From Clostridiaceae bacterium (GTDB lineage Bacteria; Bacillota; Clostridia; Saccharofermentanales; UBA5734), in contig JAAYBY010000326.1 of assembly GCA_012729935.1 (NCBI GenBank), positions 1 through 7,401 of the forward strand: DNA of 7,401 nt. The letters run 5' to 3'. The position numbers and the translations under genes were made by a program. Numbering within the stretch: the first letter of the stretch is position 1; each line of letters opens with the position of its first letter. Below the pieces are notes generated by a model that searched no databases, had not been told where the DNA came from, and was given only the letters and a program-made list of their open reading frames with translations. This document shows positions 1 to 6,227 of the stretch, one piece after another.

Positions 1-526
1 CCTCTTGTGCCAGCCGCTCTCGCAGTTCATTGACAACCTCCGGTGACTCCAGACTGCCCAAGAAGATCTGGACCAGTCGGGTTCCTTTATCTGAGAGATC
101 CAGTTCGAGAGAACGCCATGGTTTAAGGAGGTCGATCATTGTCTCGTTCCGGTGGATTTGAACACGAAGTTCAGACAAATGATTCTTATTATTCTCCAGT
201 CGCGTCACGCTTTTCAGCAGATCTTTTTCTTTTTGAGCAATATCCATCAGATCTTTTGACTGAACTGTACGGTTGCCTGAAAATGCCTTTTTCTTGACCG
301 GCTTAAGCTGTTTGGCTGTTTCTATTGCCGATTCGATACGTGACAAATAACCGGTTTCCGTTGATGGGTTATCCAAAAGGGTCTGCTGGTCATCAACGTC
401 ATCTGCGAGATCTGACGTCTGATCAATCAGTTCGACAGCACCAATCTCCATCAGTGTGTGGATGACATCGTTCATTTCAGCACGAATGCCGACCACTGTG
501 AGATGGTCCATCTTAGCAATCGGCAC
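1..526 (-). CDS. ntpI: V-type ATP synthase subunit I, N-terminal part (runs off left edge)
   Basis: This is the first 175 residues of the large membrane subunit (I, or 'a') of a V-type ATPase, which joins the peripheral stalks to the membrane rotor and provides the ion path. The visible part is the cytoplasmic N-terminal domain. It opens with MPIAKMDHLTVVG, followed by a helix ending IGAVELID (about 28-35), which fits the family pattern of M-x-I-x-KM-x-x-LT and 'lG-x-VE-h-D'. A charged, coiled-coil-like stretch follows (about 95-130), then LLKPWRSLELDL (133-144), resembling the family 'L-x-PW-x-x-LD' segment. The C-terminal membrane half lies outside the window. I chose GTG at 526 over ATG at 511 because it restores the IAKM residues. 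An AAAGGA lies about 12 nt upstream, which is rather far. With this start the gene overlaps the preceding stalk gene by 14 bp. Family assignment is strong; the exact start is inferred. Confidence 0.85.
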   Translation of the reverse strand, partial: MPIAKMDHLTVVGIRAEMNDVIHTLMEIGAVELIDQTSDLADDVDDQQTLLDNPSTETGYLSRIESAIETAKQLKPVKKKAFSGNRTVQSKDLMDIAQKEKDLLKSVTRLENNKNHLSELRVQIHRNETMIDLLKPWRSLELDLSDKGTRLVQIFLGSLESPEVVNELRERLAQE

Positions 527-839
527 AGTCTTTCACGATCCTTTCCACAATTATTCTGGCAGCATCGGGTATTTTACCGGCTGATGATTGATTAAGTAAA
601 GAAACCTCAGTTTCTGCCTGTCGTTTTGCTTCAATACGAATGGCTTCGGCCTTTTTTTCAGCCCGATCCAATATCTCCTGCTGGAGAAGAACAGCTTCTT
701 GATTAGCCGCAGCCAGTTTTTCTACTGTTTTCTCACGCGCTTCCTGTGTCTTTCGACGTGAATCCTGCCGCGCACGATCGATCAGATTGGCGGCCTCTTC
801 TTCAGTTGTCCGAATCTGAGTCAGAAAATCCTGATTCAT
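513..839 (-). CDS. ntpF: V-type ATPase peripheral stalk subunit (NtpF / AhaH / subunit G-like)
   Basis: A 108-residue, highly charged, almost wholly helical protein with no membrane segment. Residues about 8-80 are rich in Glu, Lys, Arg, Gln and Ala, as in the right-handed coiled coil of the G/H stalk subunits that pair with subunit E and hold the catalytic head against subunit I. The C-terminus AARIIVERIV (93-102) resembles the family ending. It lies directly before ntpI, as ntpF does in the ntpFIKECGABDHJ operon of Enterococcus hirae. The ATG at 839 is chosen because AAGGAGG sits 8 nt upstream. An in-frame GTG at 911 would add 24 residues, but it lacks a Shine-Dalgarno site and falls only about 5 nt after the predicted transcription start. 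Sequence conservation in this subunit is low, so identification rests on length, coiled-coil character and the ntpI neighbour. Confidence 0.8.
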   Translation of the reverse strand: MNQDFLTQIRTTEEEAANLIDRARQDSRRKTQEAREKTVEKLAAANQEAVLLQQEILDRAEKKAEAIRIEAKRQAETEVSLLNQSSAGKIPDAARIIVERIVKDCADC

Positions 840-847
840 CTGCACTG

Positions 848-854
848 CCTCCTT
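848..854 (-). promoter_or_regulatory. Ribosome binding site of ntpF (AAGGAGG)
   Basis: On the minus strand AAGGAGG stands 8 nt before the ATG at 839. It is an almost ideal Shine-Dalgarno sequence and decides the start of the stalk subunit against the longer GTG-initiated reading. Confidence 0.85.
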
Positions 855-922
855 ATCAGACAAGCTAAAATGCTCTGTATCACGTTTGTTGGTGAAAACA
901 GAACTGCTCACTTCGTCACGCC

Positions 923-952
923 ATTATAGCAAAGTTCTTGCCATGTTGCCAA
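923..952 (-). promoter_or_regulatory. Predicted sigma-A-type promoter of the V-ATPase operon
   Basis: On the minus strand a -35 box TTGGCA (947-952) and a -10 box TATAAT (923-928) are separated by 18 bp. The -10 is preceded by TG plus one base, giving an extended -10. Transcription would begin near 916, leaving a leader of about 76 nt before the ntpF ATG. The site lies just past the terminator-like hairpin of the preceding operon, which is where a new operon should start. This is inferred from sequence only. Confidence 0.75.
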
Positions 953-992
953 GTGTAATTGTTCACTCTGCTTAAATCGGTACTGCGTGAAA

Positions 993-1028
993 GTTCAAAG
1001 CCACTTTTCTGGAGAAAGTGGCTCTAAA
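993..1028 (-). terminator. Probable intrinsic terminator of the aro-ABC operon
   Basis: AGCCACTTT (999-1007) and AAAGTGGCT (1015-1023) form a perfect 9-bp stem with a 7-nt loop. On the minus strand it is followed by TTTGAACTTT, an interrupted T-rich stretch. Weaker pairs, including G-T, can extend the base. The hairpin begins about 37 nt after the permease stop codon and precedes the ntp promoter, so its position suits termination. The imperfect T tract makes full efficiency uncertain. Confidence 0.65.
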
Positions 1029-1059
1029 CACACTTGACAACGTCCTGGTTAAGTCCTGG

Positions 1060-2733
1060 CTAAGGCTCAATCAGCGCCATTCGTACCGGCAAAATCCGAA
1101 CAATGATGCGGTAAACGAGGAGCGATAGAAACAATGATCCGGCAGCGGCTGCAATCACAGTCGTGGTCACGGACAGTTTAAACGCAAAAACCGGTACAAG
1201 CACCAGAGCTGCAAACAGCAAGCTTGCTCCCATACCATACAGTACATTCATATTCTGTTTAACCGCTTTCTGTTCGTTGTCCCAGTTCAGCTTAGGCCAG
1301 AACAACTCGAAAATGATACCGCTGAAATTCGGGAGCAGGACACCGCCCGGAACAACTGCCAGCAGCGATAGCGCGAGCCACAGCGGCGGCCTGATCACGA
1401 TCAGGAGAATGGCCAGCGGAATCAGTATCCCCAGCAGGCTGAAAATGACTCCGACCGTGATTTTCGCCAGGATCTGACGTCGCCAGGACATCGGTAAAGT
1501 CTTCAATATATAAAAAACTTTTCCCTCACGCGAAAGGGCACTTTCTGTAATGCCGTTGCTGCCGGCTATGAAACAGGTGATCGCAAAGAAGGCTGCGATG
1601 GCTATCGGAGCCGCGGATGACGACGGATCCGAAAGAAGTTGTCTGGCGAGAGCAATCAGCTGATCCAGTCCTTCATCTGCTGCTCCGGTTAAAAACGGGA
1701 TGACCAGGAAAACCGGCCACAGGAAATTCATCATGACATTGTTCATGAAAAAAATCGGTGTACGAATCAGGATGCGGATATCTTTCAGGCAATAACTCCA
1801 GAATGCGCTTCCGCTTTTCCCTGCGGTCTGAAGTTCATCCCTGCTCAATTGCTTCCGCTTTGAAACGGACGTGTTGACATCGACAACGCCGGCAAAGTAT
1901 AAAAACCGGGCGGCCTGAAGCGTAACGACAACAGCAATCACGGCGACGAGCAGAAGCATGGCCACTTGTCCAAGTCGTTCCAGTGCCTGTATTGCCGTCA
2001 GGCTGCCGACAGCAAACGATGTGCCCGGAAAAACGACTGACGTGATTTGTGCGACCGCATCCGCTCCTGATTCAATGATTCGGGTCAAATCCATTTCACT
2101 GAAAGAAGACAGAGACTGCATGCCGAATACAAATGCCAGAGCCAGAACCATTGCCAGTATGCCTGATATCAGGTTGAATCGGTCTTTGTTGCGCGCCAGC
2201 GGTGTGAATCGCATAATCAGCATGACGATGATCGATGCCATACAGAGCGGAACGACTGGCAGGAAAATAAAAACCAAGACAAGCAACAGGAAGTAAAGAA
2301 AATCAGCCCCGCTCAGGATACCGTAGACAATGAGCGGCGGTAGAATCAGAACAGCCAGATAAAGATATTCCCAGACTGCTGTGACAATCAGCTTGGCCCC
2401 GATGATTTCCTGCGCTTTTAGTGGCAGCGGCAGTAGTTTTTCTACATCACCGGTGTAATAGAAAATACTGATGACATACAAAATACCAAACAGGAAGACG
2501 AGAACCGTGCCAAGACTCAGATATAGGCCGACCATGATGCTCTGTAAGCCGACAGACGACAGAATTTCAAACAGGCCAAGCGCGCTCGCAACCATAATTC
2601 CGATGAAGTAGACACCAAGAACAGTCATGAGAATGGCATTGCCAATAACATTTCTTTTTCGCTTGCCGGAACCGACTGCGTTGACACTGCTGCCTTTCAG
2701 AAGCACCCGTGCCAATCGAAACAGGTTTTTCAC
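1060..2733 (-). CDS. ABC transporter membrane protein, putative ABC exporter family
   Basis: A 557-residue integral membrane protein with about 12 predicted transmembrane segments (near 30-54, 65-92, 112-139, 144-174, 188-207, 255-283, 326-349, 375-396, 424-447, 451-472, 499-519 and 524-548). It resembles the large two-component ABC exporter permeases of Bacillota. Two cytoplasmic motifs support this: DVEKLLPLPLKAQEIIGAK (96-114) after the second segment, and SREGKVFYILKTLPMSW (401-417) after the eighth. The two motifs look like internal duplicates of the same coupling region, which suggests a double-length permease. It has no visible extracellular protease, solute-binding or nucleotide-binding domain. 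The GTG start at 2733 overlaps the stop of the ATPase gene in GTGA (4 bp), with GGGTGG upstream, so the two are co-translated partners. The substrate cannot be told from sequence; the aromatic-gene context is only a hint. Confidence 0.85.
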   Translation of the reverse strand: MKNLFRLARVLLKGSSVNAVGSGKRKRNVIGNAILMTVLGVYFIGIMVASALGLFEILSSVGLQSIMVGLYLSLGTVLVFLFGILYVISIFYYTGDVEKLLPLPLKAQEIIGAKLIVTAVWEYLYLAVLILPPLIVYGILSGADFLYFLLLVLVFIFLPVVPLCMASIIVMLIMRFTPLARNKDRFNLISGILAMVLALAFVFGMQSLSSFSEMDLTRIIESGADAVAQITSVVFPGTSFAVGSLTAIQALERLGQVAMLLLVAVIAVVVTLQAARFLYFAGVVDVNTSVSKRKQLSRDELQTAGKSGSAFWSYCLKDIRILIRTPIFFMNNVMMNFLWPVFLVIPFLTGAADEGLDQLIALARQLLSDPSSSAAPIAIAAFFAITCFIAGSNGITESALSREGKVFYILKTLPMSWRRQILAKITVGVIFSLLGILIPLAILLIVIRPPLWLALSLLAVVPGGVLLPNFSGIIFELFWPKLNWDNEQKAVKQNMNVLYGMGASLLFAALVLVPVFAFKLSVTTTVIAAAAGSLFLSLLVYRIIVRILPVRMALIEP

Positions 2734-3476
2734 TGGCTACCACCCGCCATTTCATTGTGATTAACCAGGTCAAGGAACATTGATTCCAGTGAGGCATCTC
2801 GCTTGGATTGCTGATGCATCGCATCGATTGATCCACAGAATAAGATCCGGCCACGGTCAATAATGGCGACTCTGTCACAGACCTTCTCAGCAACATCAAG
2901 AACGTGTGTGGAAAAGAAGACGGTTTTTCCGGTATCTGCCTGTTCCCGCATCATCTCTTTAAGCACAAAGGAGGATTTGGGGTCGAGACCTGTCATCGGC
3001 TCATCTAAAACCCATAACGCGGGCTCATGCAGCAGGCCGCCAATGATCATCAGTTTTTGACGCATACCATGCGAATAGCTCTGGATCCTGTCCGTCAGCG
3101 CTTCATCAAGGCTGAACCGCCGGGCAAGCATCTCAATCCGTTCCGTCCGCTTTTCAGTTGGCACATCATAGATGTCACCCATAAAGCGAAGGTATTCGAT
3201 CGCTTTAAGACGCGGGAAAACATTCGGATCATCCGGAATATAACCGAACGATTTCTTAGCATTCATCGCATCACGCTGGATATCAAATCCATTGATCAGA
3301 ATCTGTCCCTGATCGGGCGTCAGAATACCGGTCATCATTTTGATGGTCGTTGTTTTTCCTGCTCCGTTGGGTCCGAGAAACCCAAAGATTTCACCGGGAT
3401 AGACATGCAGATCAATGCTATCAACGGCTTTGACACCTTTACCGTAACTTTTACTGACTTGACTGAGTTGAATCAT
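2730..3476 (-). CDS. ABC transporter ATP-binding protein
   Basis: A complete 248-residue nucleotide-binding domain that would power the permease encoded immediately downstream. Visible motifs in order: Walker A GPNGAGKT (35-42); a Q-loop region YIPDDPNVFP (79-88) with Asp in place of the usual Gln; a signature YSHGMRQK (134-141), a degenerate form of LSGGQ; Walker B ALWVLDEP (153-160); D-loop GLDP (164-167); and the switch His of STHVLD at 191. A degenerate signature and the PDD/PDE Q-loop are common in this exporter-type subfamily, so I do not read them as inactivating. The ATG at 3476 is chosen because AGGAG lies 9 nt upstream and the protein then begins MIQLSQVSKSYG, normal for the family. 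An in-frame ATG at 3530 would add 18 basic residues without a good ribosome site. The gene overlaps the end of pheA by 26 bp. Confidence 0.92.
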   Translation of the reverse strand: MIQLSQVSKSYGKGVKAVDSIDLHVYPGEIFGFLGPNGAGKTTTIKMMTGILTPDQGQILINGFDIQRDAMNAKKSFGYIPDDPNVFPRLKAIEYLRFMGDIYDVPTEKRTERIEMLARRFSLDEALTDRIQSYSHGMRQKLMIIGGLLHEPALWVLDEPMTGLDPKSSFVLKEMMREQADTGKTVFFSTHVLDVAEKVCDRVAIIDRGRILFCGSIDAMHQQSKRDASLESMFLDLVNHNEMAGGSQ

Positions 3477-4683
3477 CGCTATCATCTCCTGTTGATTGAC
3501 CTGTCGGGTGGCTGTCCGTTTTGATTTCATGGTACCATCCCAGCAATCGGATGTATGGCATTTCCGAATAAAGCTGATAAAGTGCTGCTAATGCTTGATT
3601 CAGATCAGCTTGACTGCATTCAAAATCAAGATAAAACAGATACCGCCACGGGCTGTCCGGATCAGGCCTCGATTGAATCTTGCTCAAGTTCAATCCACAG
3701 TCACTGAAAATAGAGAGTGTGGCCGCCAGAGCACCAATCGCATGCGGTAATTTTAGAATCAGGCTGATCCGCTCTGCGTCCGGTGTCACTTTAAAGGTGC
3801 GGCCGACCACAACAAACCGCGTCTGATTGCTGGTCGTGTTGCTGATTGCGTCTTTGAGAACCACAAGCTGATGCTTTTTTGCCGCAGCCGCGGATCCGAT
3901 CGCAGCGAGTGACGGGTCACCAGCTGCAGCAACCTGTTCCGCTGCAAAAGCCGTGTTGAGAGATTCACGCATTGACCAGCCCCTGCGATGAATGAGCTCT
4001 GAACATTGTGCCAGCGCCTGCGGGTGCGACACAACCGTCTGAATTGTCTGAAGATCGCTTCCGGGAATTCCCAGCAGGTGGTGCTGAATCATGAGTGACA
4101 GCGATCGCCAAATATGCAAATCATCTTTCAGAAGTGCCTCGTAGACATCATCTACTGTTCCAGCTGTGCTGTTTTCAAGCGGCAGAACGGCAACATCGGC
4201 TGATCCATCCCTGACTTTATCACACGCCTGTTGAAAAGTCGGGGCATTGATTTGTCTGGCATCCGGGAAAAGCAGTCTGCATGCCTGTTCAGCGTAGGCG
4301 CCGGCAGATCCCTGTGTGACGGCACACTGTACCCGGATCTCCTGAGGTTCAGCTTCAGTCAGCTGGCGTCCGATCTGGAAATCGGCTCCGGCATTTATCA
4401 GATACCGATACTGGGTGGTTCGTGACAGCCGCATGACGCTTTTCGCGAAACTGACGCCCTGCGTTTGATGTTGGTCATCCAGATCAGCCATCATTTCTGA
4501 CAGATGCTCTTCTTCCCGCAAGGCATCATAGACAGGTTTTTTTGTTGTTTGCTTGAAAGCCGCAATCTGCTCCGCGACAGTCATCCGCTCAGCGAACAGC
4601 GTCATCATTTGACGGTCGATGCGGTCAATTTCCTGACGCAGCAACGTCAAATCTTCAGGTTGCTTTGTCTGATCATGTTTCAT
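3451..4683 (-). CDS. pheA: Bifunctional chorismate mutase / prephenate dehydratase (P-protein)
   Basis: A cytoplasmic enzyme turning chorismate into prephenate and then phenylpyruvate, the precursor of phenylalanine. Residues about 10-95 are an AroQ-type chorismate mutase; Arg16, Arg33, Lys44, Asp53, Arg56, Glu57, Ser87 and Gln91 line up with the E. coli active site by my hand alignment. Residues about 116-295 are the dehydratase, with GSAGAYAEQA (125-134), ENSTAGTVDDV (170-180) and the catalytic TRF (288-290). Residues about 304-385 are an ACT domain that normally binds phenylalanine, with GALA (317-320) and QSRP (337-340) where GALV and ESRP are typical. At 410 residues it is longer than the usual 360-390, because of an acidic, Ser/Thr/Asp-rich tail (about 389-410). 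The ATG at 4683 has AGAGG 8 nt upstream and overlaps aroQ by 11 bp. Assignment is secure; feedback behaviour is not known. Confidence 0.95.
   Translation of the reverse strand: MKHDQTKQPEDLTLLRQEIDRIDRQMMTLFAERMTVAEQIAAFKQTTKKPVYDALREEEHLSEMMADLDDQHQTQGVSFAKSVMRLSRTTQYRYLINAGADFQIGRQLTEAEPQEIRVQCAVTQGSAGAYAEQACRLLFPDARQINAPTFQQACDKVRDGSADVAVLPLENSTAGTVDDVYEALLKDDLHIWRSLSLMIQHHLLGIPGSDLQTIQTVVSHPQALAQCSELIHRRGWSMRESLNTAFAAEQVAAAGDPSLAAIGSAAAAKKHQLVVLKDAISNTTSNQTRFVVVGRTFKVTPDAERISLILKLPHAIGALAATLSIFSDCGLNLSKIQSRPDPDSPWRYLFYLDFECSQADLNQALAALYQLYSEMPYIRLLGWYHEIKTDSHPTGQSTGDDSDDSTQSSQ
3486..3490 (-). promoter_or_regulatory. Ribosome binding site of the ABC ATPase gene (AGGAG)
   Basis: AGGAG on the minus strand lies 9 nt before the ATG at 3476. 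It is also part of the last codons of pheA in another frame. An ATG directly abutting it (3485) is too close to use the site, so it supports 3476 as the start. Confidence 0.7.
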
Positions 4684-5137
4684 TCTGATGACCTCTCAGA
4701 TGACGACACAGCTTTTCAGCAGCTAATTTATAGCTATTAATGCCCTGTCCGGAAATCTGGTCTAAACAGACATCCTCAATAACAGACAAACGACGAAAGG
4801 GTTCGCGCTGATGAATGTCCGAAATATGAATTTCAATGACCGGCAGCCGTGTCAGCTCAATCGCGTCGCGCAATGCATAACTTGTATGCGTCAGGGCTCC
4901 TGCGTTGATTAAAATCCCCGCATGCGTACGCATCGCATCATGAATCTGATCAATCAGATCACCCTCGTGGTTGGACTGGTAGGCCGTCACCGAAAAACAA
5001 AACGGTTCAGCTGTCTGCTTAACAAGATCAACAACATCCTGAAGCGAAAATGTTCCGTACTGTTCAGGATCCCGAAATCCGAGCATATTCAGATTCGGAC
5101 CGTTGATCAGGAGTATCTTGTCATTTGTTTCGTTCAT
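4673..5137 (-). CDS. aroQ: 3-Dehydroquinate dehydratase, type II
   Basis: A 154-residue cytoplasmic enzyme that removes water from 3-dehydroquinate to give 3-dehydroshikimate, the third shikimate-pathway step. The length and motifs are those of the type II (dodecameric) family, not the Schiff-base type I: NGPNLNMLG (12-20), a lid region with Arg22 and catalytic Tyr27, QSNHEGDLIDQIH (54-66), NAGALTHTSYALRDAI (78-93), and EIHISDIHQREPFR (102-115) with the conserved His104 and Arg111. Asp107 stands where the family usually has Asn (HISN), a mild variation. The ATG at 5137 overlaps the end of aroC by 17 bp, and GGGTGG (5144-5149) is a partial ribosome site, so translation probably depends partly on aroC. 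Assignment is firm. Confidence 0.95.
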   Translation of the reverse strand: MNETNDKILLINGPNLNMLGFRDPEQYGTFSLQDVVDLVKQTAEPFCFSVTAYQSNHEGDLIDQIHDAMRTHAGILINAGALTHTSYALRDAIELTRLPVIEIHISDIHQREPFRRLSVIEDVCLDQISGQGINSYKLAAEKLCRHLRGHQNET

Positions 5138-6227
5138 TAAATACCACCCGTCGATCCTGTAGTAAATCCAAAGCGAAAAGAGCAGCTGCCGCCTCTACAA
5201 CGGGAACGGCTCTTGGAACGATACAGGGGTCATGACGTCCTCCAACAGAGTACTCGATTGTTTCTTGTTTTTCAAGATCAAGCGTTTTCTGTGTTCGTTT
5301 AATAGACGGTGTCGGTCTAAAGGCAACCGTAAAGACAACCGGCTCACCTGTTGTCAATCCGCCCAGTATACCTCCGGCATGATTCGATAAATACCGGACG
5401 TCGCCATTTTCCATCACCATTTCGTCATTGTTCGAAGAACCATACATGCCGGCTGACCGAAAGCCGCTGCCGAACGATACCCCTTTGACGGCTGGAATCC
5501 CGTAGAGTAGACTGGACAACCTCGATTCCACGCTGTCAAAGACAGGATCTCCCAGTCCTGCCGGCAGACCGACGATCACACCTTCCACCAGACCGCCAAC
5601 CGAATCACCTGCTTCGCGGGCATCGCGAATGACATCGATCATATTCCGGCCGACCGCATCATTCAGCACTGGGAATTCTTTGGCAGCAACAGCCCGATAG
5701 GCTTTGAAATCAGGGGAACTGCCGGAAAAAGGCTGGTCCTCGATACCGGCGATCGCAACGATACGCGATGCTGTCCAGATATTGGCTGATTGAATAATCT
5801 GACTGCAGACTGCCCCGGCAAAGGTAAGGGGAGCGGTCAGTCTGCCGGAGAAATGTCCGCCGCCCCGGTGATCTTGAAACCCGCCATACCGAATATCGGC
5901 CGTTAGATCTGCATGACCGGGTCGCGGATGATTCATGCGATCCGGATAATCATGTGATCGCTGATCTGTATTTCGGATCAAGCCGCAAAGTGGTGAGCCG
6001 GTCGTCCGACCCTTGTACAATCCCGAAACAATTTCAACCGAATCCGTTTCGCGACGTGGCGTTGACCAGGGCATCCAGCCGGGCGCGCGCCGCTGCATAA
6101 AGGCGGCTGTCGCTTCTTCACTGATTGCATAGCCGGCAGGCAGTCCGTCAATCGTAATCCCGATCGCCGCGCCATGTGATTCACCAAATAAGCTGATTCT
6201 GATGTTTCGTCCCCATTGTGAGCTCAA
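5121..6227 (-). CDS. aroC: Chorismate synthase
   Basis: Catalyses the last shikimate-pathway step, 5-enolpyruvylshikimate 3-phosphate to chorismate plus phosphate, using reduced FMN without net redox change. With the chosen start it has 368 residues, close to the 361 of E. coli. Visible motifs: WGRNIRISLFGESHG (5-19) with the conserved His18; MQRRAPG (44-50); RPGHADLTADIRYGG (102-116) with the second catalytic His105; DHRGGGHFSGRLTAP (119-133); NHAGGILGGLTTGEP (282-296); and GRHDPCIVPRAVPV (330-343). The DHRGGGHFSGR form differs from the proteobacterial DYRGGGRSSAR and fits the Bacillota branch. The TTG at 6227 is chosen because GGAGGTGAT precedes it at 8 nt and the protein then begins MSSQWGRN, as expected; a GTG at 6236 lies inside that ribosome site. 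The gene overlaps the end of aroA by 47 bp. Confidence 0.95.
   Translation of the reverse strand: MSSQWGRNIRISLFGESHGAAIGITIDGLPAGYAISEEATAAFMQRRAPGWMPWSTPRRETDSVEIVSGLYKGRTTGSPLCGLIRNTDQRSHDYPDRMNHPRPGHADLTADIRYGGFQDHRGGGHFSGRLTAPLTFAGAVCSQIIQSANIWTASRIVAIAGIEDQPFSGSSPDFKAYRAVAAKEFPVLNDAVGRNMIDVIRDAREAGDSVGGLVEGVIVGLPAGLGDPVFDSVESRLSSLLYGIPAVKGVSFGSGFRSAGMYGSSNNDEMVMENGDVRYLSNHAGGILGGLTTGEPVVFTVAFRPTPSIKRTQKTLDLEKQETIEYSVGGRHDPCIVPRAVPVVEAAAALFALDLLQDRRVVFNERNK

Noticed and set aside
840..911. N-terminal extension of the stalk subunit from GTG 911
   Set aside because: There is no ribosome site; the GTG is about 5 nt from the predicted transcription start, while the ATG at 839 has AAGGAGG at ideal spacing.
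912..1059. Search for a T-box, riboswitch or small RNA between the two operons
   Set aside because: Only the terminator hairpin and the promoter are recognisable. The space is too short for a T-box, and no specifier or antiterminator-like sequence is visible.
1163..2296. Plus-strand open frames of 104 and 112 codons opposite the permease
   Set aside because: They are antisense to a well-supported 12-segment membrane protein; their Ser/Thr/Arg-rich translations are typical of complementary-strand reading.
2567..2899. Minus-strand 110-codon open frame spanning the ATPase-permease junction
   Set aside because: It is out of frame with both genes, and the Walker and membrane motifs are carried by the other frames. 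It is not evidence for a frameshift, because both real genes are intact.
3200..3250. Missing Gln in the ATPase Q-loop as a sign of an inactive protein
   Set aside because: PDD/PDE replacing PQ is common in this exporter subfamily, and all other catalytic motifs are intact.
3027..3524. Open frame of 165 codons on the plus strand
   Set aside because: It lies wholly antisense to the ABC ATPase and pheA 3' end, whose motifs are unambiguous; its translation shows no family features and has no ribosome site that I could support.
3477..3530. 18-residue N-terminal extension of the ABC ATPase from ATG 3530
   Set aside because: The basic extension is atypical for the family, and the strong ribosome site serves ATG 3476.
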